Positions 1-18,734 of a stretch of 64,000 nt of DNA are shown here, one piece after another. Location of the stretch: positions 1 to 64,000 of the forward strand of contig NZ_JAFFPT010000062.1 in assembly GCF_016918785.1 (NCBI RefSeq), read 5' to 3'. Made by a program: the position numbers and the translations under genes. The notes under the pieces were generated by a model. The model was not told the DNA's origin. It did no database searches and was given only the letters and a program-made list of their open reading frames with translations. Every line of letters starts with the position of its first letter. Position 1 is the stretch's first letter. The DNA comes from Leptospira ainazelensis. GTDB lineage: Bacteria; Spirochaetota; Leptospiria; Leptospirales; Leptospiraceae.

Positions 1-2
1 CG

Positions 3-65
3 GAGTATTCAAATCAAAAGGTTTATCTTTTCGGAAACCTTCCCTATTATATCTCATCCGAACTT
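3..65 (+). pseudogene. inverted fragment of rsmA motif IV
   Basis: Read on the plus strand from base 3, this stretch encodes KVYLFGNLPYYISSEL, the unmistakable catalytic motif IV of RsmA/KsgA (NLPYxIS). It should follow REGDALK of the minus-strand rsmA part, but points the other way and runs into it head-on at about 59-70. The left limit of the inverted piece lies outside the window. Confidence 0.75.
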
Positions 66-353
66 ACCTTGAGCGCGTCTCCTTCTCTGAGTTCGAACTC
101 GGGAAGATATTCCCGAAGCCAGGCCGCATAAACCGGATCGATTTCAAAAAGAGTCACAGGTTTATGAAAGTCCAAAAGCCCGTGAGAGATCGCCCCCAAA
201 CCCGGACCGATTTCCAAAATCCGATCGATAGACGGAAGAAGGTCTTCGTTTAAACCGGAGAGAATGATTTGAATCGCGTTCGGATCGATGAGAAAATTTT
301 GGCCCCATTTTTTGAGTGGAGCCGAAGATTTAGATTCCAGAAATTTCCGAATT

Positions 354-2306
<1,953 letters not shown>

Positions 2307-2419
2307 ACCGGAAACGGTTCCCAAGAACGTTTACGCGGATCGGTTTTAATGAAAATATTTTTTTTTAGGAATGGAAATTTCTCACATCGGACCTGAGTCG
2401 TCCGCCCGCAAAAAACTTG

Positions 2420-2653
2420 AATTCTTAAGAAGAATCTGTCGTAGTTCCGACTTTTACAGTGAAAGTCGCGCGCCCCACCCTGAAATTGGGCGGAGGAGGC
2501 GGGTCCGTGGGAAAAAGTTGGGACGACTTTGCTCTATCAGAAAAATCTTATATTTTCAAGTAAAAAAGTTTCCTCTCTTTTTGTAGGAACTCCTACAAAA
2601 AGGTCCATCGGAATTATCTTGATCTTATGTAATTTCTCAACTTTTGGGTAATG
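2420..2653 (+). repeat. dispersed intergenic repeat, full copy A
   Basis: About 230 bp shared with copies near 15.6, 18.3 and 44.7 kb. Order of blocks: GTCGTAGTTCCGAC (2438), a G/C-rich block with GAAATTGGGCGG, GACTTTGCTCTATCAG (near 2525), TATTTTCAAGTAAAAA, then the palindrome TTTTTGTAGGA-AC-TCCTACAAAAA with 11-bp arms (2578-2601), and a tail ending in TTTTGGGTAA. No protein is evident. The reading frame across 2371-2586 sits in this repeat and is not supported as a gene. Confidence 0.75.
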
Positions 2654-2663
2654 TTGGCAGATT

Positions 2664-2830
2664 TCGGATACTGGAGACCGAGTCGCGGAAAAACTCGAGA
2701 TACTTTTCTCTATTAGAGAAAACTTATGTTTCCAAAGAAAAAGTCACTCTCTCTCGTTGTGGAAGCACCTATAAAAGGTTCCCTTGGTGATCGTTCGCAT
2801 TTCAAAACTCTTCTTGAATATGTGTAAGAA
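2664..2830 (+). repeat. decayed copy of the same intergenic repeat
   Basis: Blocks CTCTATTAGAGAAAACTTAT, CAAAGAAAAAGT, TGTGGAAGCACCTATAAAAG and a CTTGAATATGTGTAAG tail match copy A in order but with many changes. Together with copy A it fills most of the 620-bp gap between comEC and trpS; the rest of that gap shows nothing else. Confidence 0.5.
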
Positions 2831-2928
2831 AATTCTTTTCCCTGATTGGAAGCCGTCGCTCCTTTCAGGCGAATGGAAGAACGAAATTCGGGTTCGTTTC
2901 GCAAATCAAAGATAAGAATCGCCGCTTT

Positions 2929-5726
<2,798 letters not shown>

Positions 5727-5730
5727 AAGA

Positions 5731-7377
<1,647 letters not shown>

Positions 7378-7388
7378 GGGTGTTCTCC

Positions 7389-8151
<763 letters not shown>

Positions 8152-8233
8152 AAATGGGTACTCCAAAAAAAATTAGTGCTGTTAACACAAAAATCTTGTG
8201 TCTATGTAGTGCAAACCACTTTTTTAAGCAAGT

Positions 8234-8554
<321 letters not shown>

Positions 8555-8615
8555 GAAAGATTCTCTGTCGAGCTATTTAGTCGCAGGGAAGAAGGATATT
8601 AGAGAAGAGGAACAC

Positions 8616-9796
<1,181 letters not shown>

Positions 9797-9800
<4 letters not shown>

Positions 9801-10495
9801 GTCGAAAGAACATTCAACTGACTGAAAAACTGGAAGAGTATATCTTCCGGTTTTCAGTTCGCGAACCTTTCTCATTTCAAAAACTCAGAGAAGAAACCGC
9901 AAAGTTGACTCAGGCGAACATGCAGATAAGCCCGGAAGAAGGGCAGTTTCTCAGCATCCTTACCAAAATCACCGGAGCCAAGAGAATCATAGAGATCGGA
10001 ACGTTTACCGGTTATTCTTCGCTTTGTTTTGCTTCCGCATTGCCGGAAGACGGAAAAATTCTCTGTTGCGATATAAGCGAAGAATGGACAAAGGTCGCAA
10101 AGAAATATTGGAAAGAAACCGGACTCGAACACAAGATCCATTTGAAGATCGGGTCTGCATTAGAAACCTTGCAAGTAATTTTAGATTCTAAAACTTCGCC
10201 GAGTTGGGCGGCTGACTTCGGTTTTGGTCCGTCCTCTGTCGATCTCGTGTTTCTCGACGCTGACAAAGAAAATTATCCCAATTACTATCCTCTCATTCTT
10301 AAAATACTCAAACCCGGAGGGCTTTTGATCGCAGATAACGTTCTTTGGGACGGAAGTGTCGCCGACGATTCCCATCAAGAACCTTCCACGATCGGAATTC
10401 GAATATTCAACAAGCTCGTGCACGGCGATCCCAGTGTGGATCTTAGTTTGATTCCGATCGCCGACGGGGTTTCGTTGGTGAGGAAGAAAGAATAG
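9797..10495 (+). CDS. SAM-dependent O-methyltransferase (caffeoyl-CoA OMT-like)
   Basis: Class I methyltransferase of 232 residues of the cation-dependent O-methyltransferase family. Motif I is RIIEIGTFTGYSSL (about 63-76); the metal-binding set includes VFLDADKENY and ADNVLWDG. From memory it closely resembles LA0415 of L. interrogans, whose structure is known; its natural substrate is not known to me. TTG start at 9797 overlaps the acyl-CoA dehydrogenase stop (TTGA), which forces coupling and explains why no ATG is present. Confidence 0.93.
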
Positions 10496-10757
10496 CCTTA
10501 GCCTTGGTAAAAGCGGATTTATATTTTTTCTTGTTTTATTACGGATCCACAAGTTTGCGAACAGGACCGACCACTTTTTCTATACTTTTTAACGAGCCGG
10601 ACACGCTCTCAGAAATTTCCGAGCGGAACGGACCTTTTGCAGTATTCGAAAAAATCTTAAATCAAAGTGCAAGATTTAGAATGTTCGAAGGGAACTCTTT
10701 TTCTATCATCGAATCAAATCTTTTATCTAAACGTTTTCCGATTCATTCAAATCCGAC

Positions 10758-11264
10758 TCAATAACAATAGGAGTCTCTTTTGCAGTCGGACAATTCTCGA
10801 AAGCATGTGTTGGGTTGGTCGACGCAAGAATAAGGTTGCGCTCCAACACATCCTGCGGCAACACCGCTCGTATTACAGCGACCGGACTCTGCATTGTTTT
10901 CAACGATAAGATCGAACTTAGCGGTCGCCTTTCCCGAGTTTAAACTCGCAGAATAACTTCTTCTTGTCTGGGACTGAGTAGGCGATCCTGAAAGCGTTCC
11001 GAGGCGGCCATCGACGGAAATCGAATTTGTTAAACTCGGCGAAATCGTTACAATGTCCGAATTGGAAGGATTGGTGATTGTCGGTTTAAACGAATTTGTC
11101 GTGTTCTTTACAAAAACAATGACATCGGTGCCGTAGGTGATTGTCTGATTCGTTAAGGTTAACAACAGCAATAGGTTGGTCGTCTCGTCGTCTTTCGGTT
11201 CGCTTTTACACGAGAACGTAAAATACAACGCAGTTAACGTGAGTGTGGTGAGAATTTTTTTCAT
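10758..11264 (-). CDS. small lipoprotein with a bacterial Ig-like segment
   Basis: 168 residues. The signal peptide ends in the lipobox FTFSC, so it should be acylated and, as usual in Leptospira, may reach the outer membrane. After a leucine-rich linker comes a strand-rich section (TISPSLTNSISVDGRLG, LSGSPTQSQ) like putative-Ig domains, then a C-terminal 35 residues with six cysteines, which may form disulfides. ATG at 11264 follows CAGAGGAAAA. Function unknown. The 262 bp between it and the convergent O-methyltransferase show no convincing gene. Confidence 0.8.
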   Translation of the reverse strand: MKKILTTLTLTALYFTFSCKSEPKDDETTNLLLLLTLTNQTITYGTDVIVFVKNTTNSFKPTITNPSNSDIVTISPSLTNSISVDGRLGTLSGSPTQSQTRRSYSASLNSGKATAKFDLIVENNAESGRCNTSGVAAGCVGAQPYSCVDQPNTCFRELSDCKRDSYCY

Positions 11265-11825
11265 TTTTCCTCTGTTTAAATTTTTAGAAATTGCGGCCAA
11301 CTTTGAAAATCGATAGAGGGTTGAAAAGAAAATTATGGGATTTGATTTCGCTTTAAATGTATTTCGTTTTAATAAGAATAATAAATTTATAATAAAATAA
11401 TTAAACCCTATCACTTTCGATAATGAGAATGGATATTTACCGAAGTTTCGAAAGGATATAATTGATTTCGCATTAGCATAAGTCTTTGTTTTTATAATAT
11501 GAAATGATTATATATTTTGTATGTATTTGTACGATTGGATACTGTTCCACCCATTCGCTTTTTATGGAATTCATTTCAGGAAGGTTTCTTTCTTTTGTAT
11601 GTATCGTATTGATACGGATTATTTTTTTCCAAATTTCAAGTAGGGAATTAGAACTCGATGATTCGAATTTGAAACTTTTTGAGGATTCTCATCGATCCGT
11701 TTTTATTTTTCAGGTTCGCTCAGATTTATGATTCCCTTATGATTCAGCGTTCAAAAGATGCCTTCTACTTTGATCGAATTCTTTTTGCTTAAAGTAAGAA
11801 TAACAAACTATTTGGAGCCAAAATT
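11265..11825. other. AT-rich intergenic region, divergent promoters
   Basis: The 560 bp between the lipoprotein (minus) and the cyclase (plus) are unusually AT-rich, especially 11330-11410 and 11460-11520. TATAAT at 11493-11498 is a good -10 match but lacks a well-spaced -35. A 75-codon frame at 11504-11731 has no ribosome site and no recognisable content. Confidence 0.4.
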
Positions 11826-13148
11826 GTGAATCCAATTCAAGACCTGAATCAGAAATCCAAAAAGCCGACAATGGACTCTTTGTCTCATGAAATTCTGAAA
11901 AGCGAAATTATCAGAACCAAAATTCTTTTTATATTTTTTTCCTTCACTTCCGTATTGATCGCAACGGTATTCACCGTTTTTCGGGAAACGATCATGAAGG
12001 AAATCGGCGGGCAAATTCCTTTTTATCCCGTTCTCGGGGTGAATGTTGGAATTGCGATCTACGAACTGATCGTAAACCGTGTATTTAATTATTTTCTGAA
12101 AAATCGGAAAAACGTTTTTTCATTTGCTAGATACTTAAACGTTTTCGTAGAGATAAGTGCGATCGGTCTTTTGATCTGTTTGAACGTTGAGATTTTCGCA
12201 TCTCCTTTAATTCCTTTGTATTCGCCGGTAGTGATGATTTTCTTTATATTCGTAATTCTTTCGGTTTTACGTCTTGAATTCTGGTTGAGCGCATTCACCG
12301 GATTTCTGGCGGGTGCGGAACTTTTTGCTTTAGCATATTATTATATTCCTAAGAATCCGATTCCTATGCCGATTCACTTTTTTAATTCCTTTGCGCCTTT
12401 TATTTCCAAGGCGGTTTTGTTTACCTTAGGCGGCGTCGCCGCGGGTTTGGTCGGGCTTCAGTTAAGACGGTCCTTGGTTTCCGCTATTTCTGCGGATCAG
12501 GAAAAGACCAAAGTGGTCGGCATGTTCGGTCAATACGTGTCGCCCGATGTCGTAGATAAACTTTTAGAACAGAAAAGCGGAAACTTTTCCGAGTTCAAAA
12601 GTGTCTGCGTTATGTTTTTGGATATTCGAAATTTTACGGGTTTTTCCGAAAAAAGAGAACCCGGAGAAGTTATCGACTATCTGAATTACATCTTCAGCCA
12701 TTTGATCGATATCGTGAATCAGCGTAACGGCATGATCAATAAATTTCTTGGAGACGGTTTTATGGCGGTTTTCGGCGCTCCGCTTTCGGACGGATCGAAC
12801 GACGTAAAAAATGCAGTCGATGCTTCTATGGAAATTCTTAAGAAAATCGAATTTCTCAATCAGGAAGGTAAAATTCCGGAGACACAGATCGGAATCGGAT
12901 TACATGCCGGAAATGCGATGACGGGTAACGTAGGTTCTGAAACTAGGAAAGAATATACGATTATTGGAGACGTGGTCAATCTCGCTTCCAGGGTTGAACA
13001 GTTGAATAAACAATTCGGTACGAAACTTTTAGTTACACAAGCGGTTTACGACGATATCAAAGAACGGAATCGGGGAAGGCATCTTTCTTCTATTCAAGTA
13101 AAAGGAAGGGTGGAGCCGGTGGACGTTTACGAGTTGGAGAGAGTCTAA
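11826..13148 (+). CDS. membrane-anchored class III adenylate cyclase
   Basis: 440 residues. The N-terminal half has about six membrane segments (roughly 33-50, 67-85, 104-122, 132-148, 153-172, 193-212); the C-terminal half is the cyclase catalytic domain. Metal-binding aspartates are D266 (FLDIRNFT) and D310 (FLGDGFM). K306 and D382 (IIGDVVNLASR) are the adenine-selecting pair, and N385 and R389 stabilise the transition state, so it should make cAMP from ATP. GTG at 11826 has GGAG ten bases upstream. It stands alone, and the integral-membrane sensor is unidentified. Confidence 0.9.
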   Translation: MNPIQDLNQKSKKPTMDSLSHEILKSEIIRTKILFIFFSFTSVLIATVFTVFRETIMKEIGGQIPFYPVLGVNVGIAIYELIVNRVFNYFLKNRKNVFSFARYLNVFVEISAIGLLICLNVEIFASPLIPLYSPVVMIFFIFVILSVLRLEFWLSAFTGFLAGAELFALAYYYIPKNPIPMPIHFFNSFAPFISKAVLFTLGGVAAGLVGLQLRRSLVSAISADQEKTKVVGMFGQYVSPDVVDKLLEQKSGNFSEFKSVCVMFLDIRNFTGFSEKREPGEVIDYLNYIFSHLIDIVNQRNGMINKFLGDGFMAVFGAPLSDGSNDVKNAVDASMEILKKIEFLNQEGKIPETQIGIGLHAGNAMTGNVGSETRKEYTIIGDVVNLASRVEQLNKQFGTKLLVTQAVYDDIKERNRGRHLSSIQVKGRVEPVDVYELERV

Positions 13149-13463
13149 TGAATTTTTTTAATAATGAGCACGACTAACGTTTTAAAATTTTAATTTTAAT
13201 TTGAGTTTGAATCGATGAGACGGCTTTCGTGCTGTCTGTGTCGAATCGCGAGTGATAGTTTTGCACTCCATTGTATAAACAATTCGGTTCTATTTTTCAG
13301 TTTTTGAACGCGGCTTTCCACTAGGAATGAAATCATCAAGTTGGCCTTGAAGGAAAGGAGATGAGGTGCAATTCTAAATTGCGGCAAAGAATCCGGAAAG
13401 AATTAGAAGGAGGGGAACACGCTTTGAGAAAGCGTGGATTCGGATTTTCGAGATGAAAGCCGT
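13149..13463. other. intergenic region without a supported gene
   Basis: Starts with a T/A-rich stretch (TTTTAAAATTTTAATTTTAA near 13181). A 63-codon minus frame at 13196-13387 has no ribosome site and odd composition, and is not accepted. Confidence 0.4.
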
Positions 13464-13499
13464 AAAAAAATGGGGGAATTTAACTCTAGAAAATTCCCC
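13464..13499 (-). terminator. rho-independent terminator of the 174-aa gene
   Basis: GGGGAATTT (13473-13481) pairs with AAATTCCCC (13491-13499) around a 9-nt loop. Seven A residues at 13464-13470 become a U-tract on the minus strand, just past the stop at 13505. Confidence 0.85.
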
Positions 13500-13504
13500 G
13501 ATTC

Positions 13505-14029
<525 letters not shown>

Positions 14030-14236
14030 GTTCTTTCCTCCCTTCAGAATGATAAATCCGGAAAGAACACCAACTTGTGTTGTGAACTTTAGAAGGGACT
14101 TCTTTCCTTAAGTGCTCTATGTCGCATCAAAGATTTTAATTCTGTAGACAATCTATACTAGATATCGGACGGTACTCGGGAAATAAATGAATTTTTTTTC
14201 CAAAATTGTAAAAAAAAAATAAATTGACTTAAGATT

Positions 14237-15397
14237 TCAAAGATTCATTCGACGAAACATCCAAAAACATAAGCCTAAAAACATTCCCGGAGTGAGCCAA
14301 ACGCCTAAGAATGCCGGAATGACGCCGTTTTCGCCCAAAGATTTTCCCGCAGAATTGAAGATGTAATAGATCAAAACGACTCCGATCGTAATTCCTAATG
14401 ATGCGACGCCTGCGGTCTTTTTTGTAAAATAACCTGCGATCGTTCCGATCAATGTTACGATAATCGTCATCATAGGAAGTGCAAAGACCGAATGTTTTTC
14501 GGTAAGAACATCTCCGTAAGGAAGACCTTTCTGAATTCTTCTTTTTTGCTCTTCTCCTAGTTGAATCAAATTCATTTCTTCCACGGAACCTGCGGGAACT
14601 TTGAAATAGGTCGGGTCTTCGGGTAATTCGTACTCTTTTTCATCAAAGGATTCTTGTGAAGAAAGATTGAGGTCGTTATCAAAATGCCATTCTTCGACTC
14701 TTTTCATTTTCCAGAGTTTGGTCTCGTAGTTGTATTTTGCCTTTAAGGAGGAGATCACTGTTTCGGGAGATCCGTCCGGACGAAGTCGGATATAATTGAA
14801 TCCACCGTTGATCTCGTCCTTGTCAGGATCGTAAAAGTATAAATAGTAGAATCCTTCCTTTCCCTTTACGTGGAACTGATAGACGCTGTTTGCCAACGTT
14901 CCCATTCCTTCCGTAAGCGTATCGTGTTCTATCTTTGCGAGTTTGTTGACGGGCCTTACGATGAGCTCGGTTCCCAAAAGCATGACGATCCACATCAGAA
15001 TTCCAAAAAGAATCAATGGAGTTACGATTCTAAAAAAGGAAACTCCCGCCGCCATCATCGAGACAAGTTCTTTGTTTACCGAAAACTGTCCCACTGTGAA
15101 ACAGATCGAAAACATCAAAGACATCGATACGACGGTTGTGGAGATGATCTTGGGAAGATTATAAATGAGGAAAAGGGCGACGTGATAACGAGGAGCTTTT
15201 GTAGTCGTGAAGTTTCTCATGTTATCGTTTACGAGCGAGAGTAACATGATCCCGGTCAGAAGAATCACGGTTCCTATAAAAATTTTAAAAAATTCTCCGA
15301 ATAGATACTTATCCAGAATTTTGAGAGGGAAGAATTCTTTCTTCCAGTATTGAAAGAAGGATTTGATCGGATCAAGTTTGAGTGGAAGTGCGGACAT
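14237..15397 (-). CDS. YjgP/YjgQ family permease (LptF/LptG type)
   Basis: 386-residue inner-membrane protein of the family that, with LptB and LptC, extracts lipopolysaccharide and sends it to the outer membrane. Typical six-segment topology: three N-terminal segments (about 37-57, 80-105, 120-145), a large periplasmic domain (about 150-295), then three C-terminal segments. The opening ILDKYLFGEFFKIF is typical. Whether it is LptF or LptG cannot be said from this alone. No lpt partner gene is adjacent. Confidence 0.88.
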   Translation of the reverse strand: MSALPLKLDPIKSFFQYWKKEFFPLKILDKYLFGEFFKIFIGTVILLTGIMLLSLVNDNMRNFTTTKAPRYHVALFLIYNLPKIISTTVVSMSLMFSICFTVGQFSVNKELVSMMAAGVSFFRIVTPLILFGILMWIVMLLGTELIVRPVNKLAKIEHDTLTEGMGTLANSVYQFHVKGKEGFYYLYFYDPDKDEINGGFNYIRLRPDGSPETVISSLKAKYNYETKLWKMKRVEEWHFDNDLNLSSQESFDEKEYELPEDPTYFKVPAGSVEEMNLIQLGEEQKRRIQKGLPYGDVLTEKHSVFALPMMTIIVTLIGTIAGYFTKKTAGVASLGITIGVVLIYYIFNSAGKSLGENGVIPAFLGVWLTPGMFLGLCFWMFRRMNL

Positions 15398-15570
15398 ATC
15401 TCTGTGAAGTTTCTGAACTTCGAACCATTCTTACGAAACTCTGAGAAATGACAATCACAAGAGGGTTTAAAAAACGGCGAGTTTTTCGGTTCTTGGCTTC
15501 CGTTCTACAAAAGGGGATCTGCAATCTCGATTCTTTTTAGATTCGGCAAGACCTTGCCCACAAGTGCGGA

Positions 15571-15760
15571 CTGAATCTTTAAAAGAATTTGTCGGAACTA
15601 CGACGATCTTCTGTGAAACTCGCGCGCCCCGCCCAAATTTCGGGTGGTGGGGTGGGGGGCGGAAGACTCCGGCCGACTTTGCTCTATCAGAAAATTAATA
15701 TTTTGCAAGTAAAAAGTCTCGAATGTAGGAACTCCTATAAAATGCAAAAGTATCGAAGGT
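15571..15760 (+). repeat. dispersed intergenic repeat, copy B
   Basis: Same block order as the copy near 2.4 kb: GTCGGAACTACGAC at 15591, CGCGCGCCCCGCCC with a G-rich run to 15661, GACTTTGCTCTATCAG near 15675, AATATTTTGCAAGTAAAAAG, and TGTAGGAACTCCTATAAAA at 15724. It fills much of the 400-bp gap upstream of the permease; nothing else is seen in that gap. Confidence 0.75.
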
Positions 15761-15790
15761 AGAATCCGAATTCTCCATTTCTCCGGAATC

Positions 15791-15821
15791 GTTTTGCGGT
15801 TCTAACGAAGAACCGCAAAAC
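15791..15821. repeat. 13-bp perfect hairpin at the end of the M48 gene
   Basis: GTTTTGCGGTTCT and AGAACCGCAAAAC are perfect arms around a 5-nt loop. On the minus strand the hairpin contains the last codons and stop of the protease gene. There is no following U-run, so it may stabilise mRNA or stop transcription inefficiently. Confidence 0.7.
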
Positions 15822-18117
15822 TCGTGAGGTATAACGCTCCACTCAAAATTCCCGTCGCAACGGCAAAGCGCAAAATTCCGGGAACGAGTCCGTCTGCGGT
15901 TTGGAACCGATCCCAAAGATCCAGACGTTTCTGCAATTCCCTTTCCTTTCCAGGGGTCAAAGTCGAATATTCCGAAACTACTTTGGGAGGTTCGGGGGCG
16001 CGTTCTATCGTGGATTGGCGGTTTCGGATTTTTTCAGCCACTTTCGATTCCGCGATCAATAACCTTTCGAGGCTGGCGTGTTTGAGTGCAAAAAGGGCGC
16101 TTAGGGCTTCGTCGATCCATGAATCTACGACCTCGAGCCATTTCTGCATATTGTCCTCGGTGGCTCTCGTAAATTCAAACTTGCTAAAGGCGGACGACCA
16201 ATCCTTCAATTCCAGATCCGTTAGAAGTTCCGAACTTAATATTATATTTTCCTTATGTTTGTGGACTTCGGAAAGGGCTTCATAAACCTGATTTCCGGCG
16301 GCGACGAGACGAACCAACTCCGCGTTACTGACGTGTCGATCGGCTGTGACCACCGTGTAAACGTTGTTCAACAACGCTCTGCTGTCTTCGATGTTGGCCC
16401 GGGAATGATCTGCGTAATGGAGAATCTCCAATAATCCTTGTAAATATTCGGGCCAGCCCATTCCGATTTCTTCGGCGGCTTTTCTATGAACGGAACGACA
16501 TTTTTTATCGTGATCGAAGATGAGATTTTGGATTTCTTTACAATCTTCTTCCAAACTTTTGATCACACCAGGAAGTTCCCTCTTTTTTAATTCGTTTCCT
16601 CGAAAACGAATGATTCCGTCGACCGGAGTATAAAACCCGTCCTGCAAACCGGCTAATAAATTTTTTTCCTTTTCTAAGGAACGGAGTTTTTCCAATTGTT
16701 CGGACAAACTCGGAGGATAGAGGTTGTCTATTTCTTCTTTCGGAGAATCCACTTTATAGTTATAAAATTCGCTTGGAGAAGACGCATAACGTACAAAAGA
16801 TCTTCCTAAGTAGGTTCCTCTATAATTGCTGTTGAGATATTCCTTTTTGTAGAATTCGTCTACGGATGTTAGAATCTCCGGATCATGGCTGAATTCAGTT
16901 TTAAGGTCGGAAAGAATTCGTTCCGTAAATTTTTCACGTAAGGATTCCGCGTCGTCGAATACCAGCCATCCGCTTCGATCGTCCAAGGATCTGGGAACGT
17001 ATCTTTTTTTTGCGTTCTCCTCTCTTTCATGATTGTAAGGATGAGTCGCCCACATACGGGGAGGTTGTGCGATTTCGGAGGTAAAGACGCGGTGGTTCTC
17101 CGGATTCTCCGAAGGCAACTCCGGAACTTTTCCATAGTGGGGATTATTCCAGATTTTTCGAGAATGATCGATGATCTTAGAATGGATCGGAAATATATCC
17201 TTGGCGCCTTTCCCGGTCCTTATATGATCCATGATAAATCCTTGTGTCGTTTCCCAGGCTTCATCCGCAGCTTGCAATTTATGCAAGGCGTGAATCAACG
17301 CGTCGCTTCCCGTAACGGAGACCGCCACTAAATCGGCTTGGAATTCCATTTCTCGAGAAAGGGCCCTTTGTGCGAGAACCACCAAATTAAAAAAAGATTC
17401 CAGAGCCGAACGCAGAGACCAGATCACAAGGCGAAGGATCCAACCGATCCAAGCGACACGAATATCAAAACGGGAAACGGAGCGCAAAAAATCATCGAGT
17501 GAGTCTCGTCTCGCGATCAGATGAGCCGCGATCTGTTGCGCGATATAAACCCAATTCCCAACGGCCATACTCTTTTGCGCAAAATGTCCGAACTCGTGAG
17601 CCAGGACCGCTTTTAATTCGCTGACGCTCAAAACGTTTACGAGCGCGAGTCCGATCTCTAAATTCTTCTTAGAAGGAAAGAAAAAATTTAGGATGGAAAG
17701 ATCATAAAAGACACAGGCGTTTACCTGCGGAGAAAGAAAGACTCGGTGTGGTCTCGGGGCTCCGGTCTCATCCGCTAATTGATAGAGAAACTGAAAAAGT
17801 TGCGGTTGGTCTTTTTCGGTAATTTCATATTCGTTTCCCATACTCCCTTTTTTTACAAAGAATAGGGCCTTGATCATAAACAAGGAGATCAAGCCTGAGC
17901 CGATTCCCGCGATCCAAGAAAAAAGGTCCGCTCCGCTTCCGATTAAACCATGACGGATGAAAGAATAGGAAGCCCAGGCGAACCATCCGCTTAAAGAGAG
18001 ATAGACAAGAACAAAAAGAACAAGTCCAAGGACGGTCAGCCAAAGATTCCGTTTGTGTGCCTGATTCGGTCCTGCAAGCTCGGAGGGAATGTGAACAGTG
18101 GGAGAAATTGCATCCAT
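15802..18117 (-). CDS. large membrane-bound M48-family metalloprotease
   Basis: 771 residues. Two N-terminal membrane segments (about 25-50 and 65-88) precede the peptidase domain, whose zinc site is LAHEFGHFA with H174, E175 and H178; the third ligand is probably the glutamate in REMEFQADLVAV near residue 255. A further hydrophobic segment lies at the very C-terminus. M48 enzymes such as HtpX and Ste24 cut membrane or misfolded proteins. The long middle region (about 300-740), charged and helical, is far larger than in HtpX. ATG 18117 follows AAGGACG. Substrate unknown. Confidence 0.9.
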   Translation of the reverse strand: MDAISPTVHIPSELAGPNQAHKRNLWLTVLGLVLFVLVYLSLSGWFAWASYSFIRHGLIGSGADLFSWIAGIGSGLISLFMIKALFFVKKGSMGNEYEITEKDQPQLFQFLYQLADETGAPRPHRVFLSPQVNACVFYDLSILNFFFPSKKNLEIGLALVNVLSVSELKAVLAHEFGHFAQKSMAVGNWVYIAQQIAAHLIARRDSLDDFLRSVSRFDIRVAWIGWILRLVIWSLRSALESFFNLVVLAQRALSREMEFQADLVAVSVTGSDALIHALHKLQAADEAWETTQGFIMDHIRTGKGAKDIFPIHSKIIDHSRKIWNNPHYGKVPELPSENPENHRVFTSEIAQPPRMWATHPYNHEREENAKKRYVPRSLDDRSGWLVFDDAESLREKFTERILSDLKTEFSHDPEILTSVDEFYKKEYLNSNYRGTYLGRSFVRYASSPSEFYNYKVDSPKEEIDNLYPPSLSEQLEKLRSLEKEKNLLAGLQDGFYTPVDGIIRFRGNELKKRELPGVIKSLEEDCKEIQNLIFDHDKKCRSVHRKAAEEIGMGWPEYLQGLLEILHYADHSRANIEDSRALLNNVYTVVTADRHVSNAELVRLVAAGNQVYEALSEVHKHKENIILSSELLTDLELKDWSSAFSKFEFTRATEDNMQKWLEVVDSWIDEALSALFALKHASLERLLIAESKVAEKIRNRQSTIERAPEPPKVVSEYSTLTPGKERELQKRLDLWDRFQTADGLVPGILRFAVATGILSGALYLTSFAVLR

Positions 18118-18268
18118 AAAGATCGTCCTTATTGATTCGGAAATTTTTAAACTTTGGTTTTGAATAGTATAGTCGGAAAAGTCGGAGAACGGGACAAATA
18201 TTTCGGAAGAAAGTTGCGGAAAAGAATTTTTCTAAAATCCGCGATCTTGTTTTTGGAAAAATTTTCTG
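18118..18268. other. leader region of the M48 gene
   Basis: Noncoding space before the repeat copy; presumably holds the minus-strand promoter of the protease. No clear promoter boxes seen. Confidence 0.3.
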
Positions 18269-18441
18269 GTCGGAATTCCGAAAGATACGTGAGTTTTCCG
18301 GCCGGCATGAACTCCGAGCGACTTTGCTCTATCCTTAAATCAATATTTTGCCTGTAAAAAGTTTCAAATGTAGGAACTCCTGCAAAAAGTCATACTGGGA
18401 TCCTTCTTCCTTCGAAATCGCTTTTTTAACTTGCGGGTAAG
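18269..18441 (+). repeat. dispersed intergenic repeat, copy C (tail part)
   Basis: GTCGGAATTCCGA at 18269, CCGAGCGACTTTGCTCTATC near 18313, AATATTTTGCCTGTAAAAAG, TGTAGGAACTCCTGCAAAAA at 18369, then GGGATCCTTCTTCCTTC and AACTTGCGGGTAAGG. The tail is nearly the same as in the copy at 44.8 kb. Confidence 0.7.
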
Positions 18442-18448
18442 GATATGC

Positions 18449-18505
18449 GAAATTTGGGCGGGGCCCGCGTTTTCACTGTAAAGTCGTCGGAGTTCCGACA
18501 AATGA
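18449..18505 (-). repeat. head block of the repeat, inverted
   Basis: GAAATTTGGGCGGGG, TTTTCACTGTAAAGTCG and TCGGAGTTCCGACA are the reverse complement of the head of the other copies (compare 2438-2485). It lies directly after the tail of copy C, pointing the other way. Confidence 0.65.
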
Positions 18506-18734
18506 GCCTCACAATTCGGGATTCTTATCCTTCAGAATTTCCTTTCAATGGAAGTCGGGAGGTTTTACAAAAGAGCCTTAAAGAATTACGGCGAAAGAAG
18601 GATTCTGAAAAGAATTCTCTCGATTTTTGGAAAAATCCAAATTCTTCTCTGAATTTTCGAACCGAAAGGAAGGTCAATTTTCGATTGACGACACCGTTTC
18701 CGGAGGCGATTCTTCCGAGGGAAAGGAGTCCCTT

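Noticed and set aside
2371..2586. 71-codon plus-strand frame upstream of comEC
   Set aside because: Runs through a dispersed repeat, has no recognisable content and does not keep a frame in other copies.
10504..10764. 86-codon plus-strand frame after the O-methyltransferase
   Set aside because: No ribosome site, low-information composition and overlap with the end of the lipoprotein gene.
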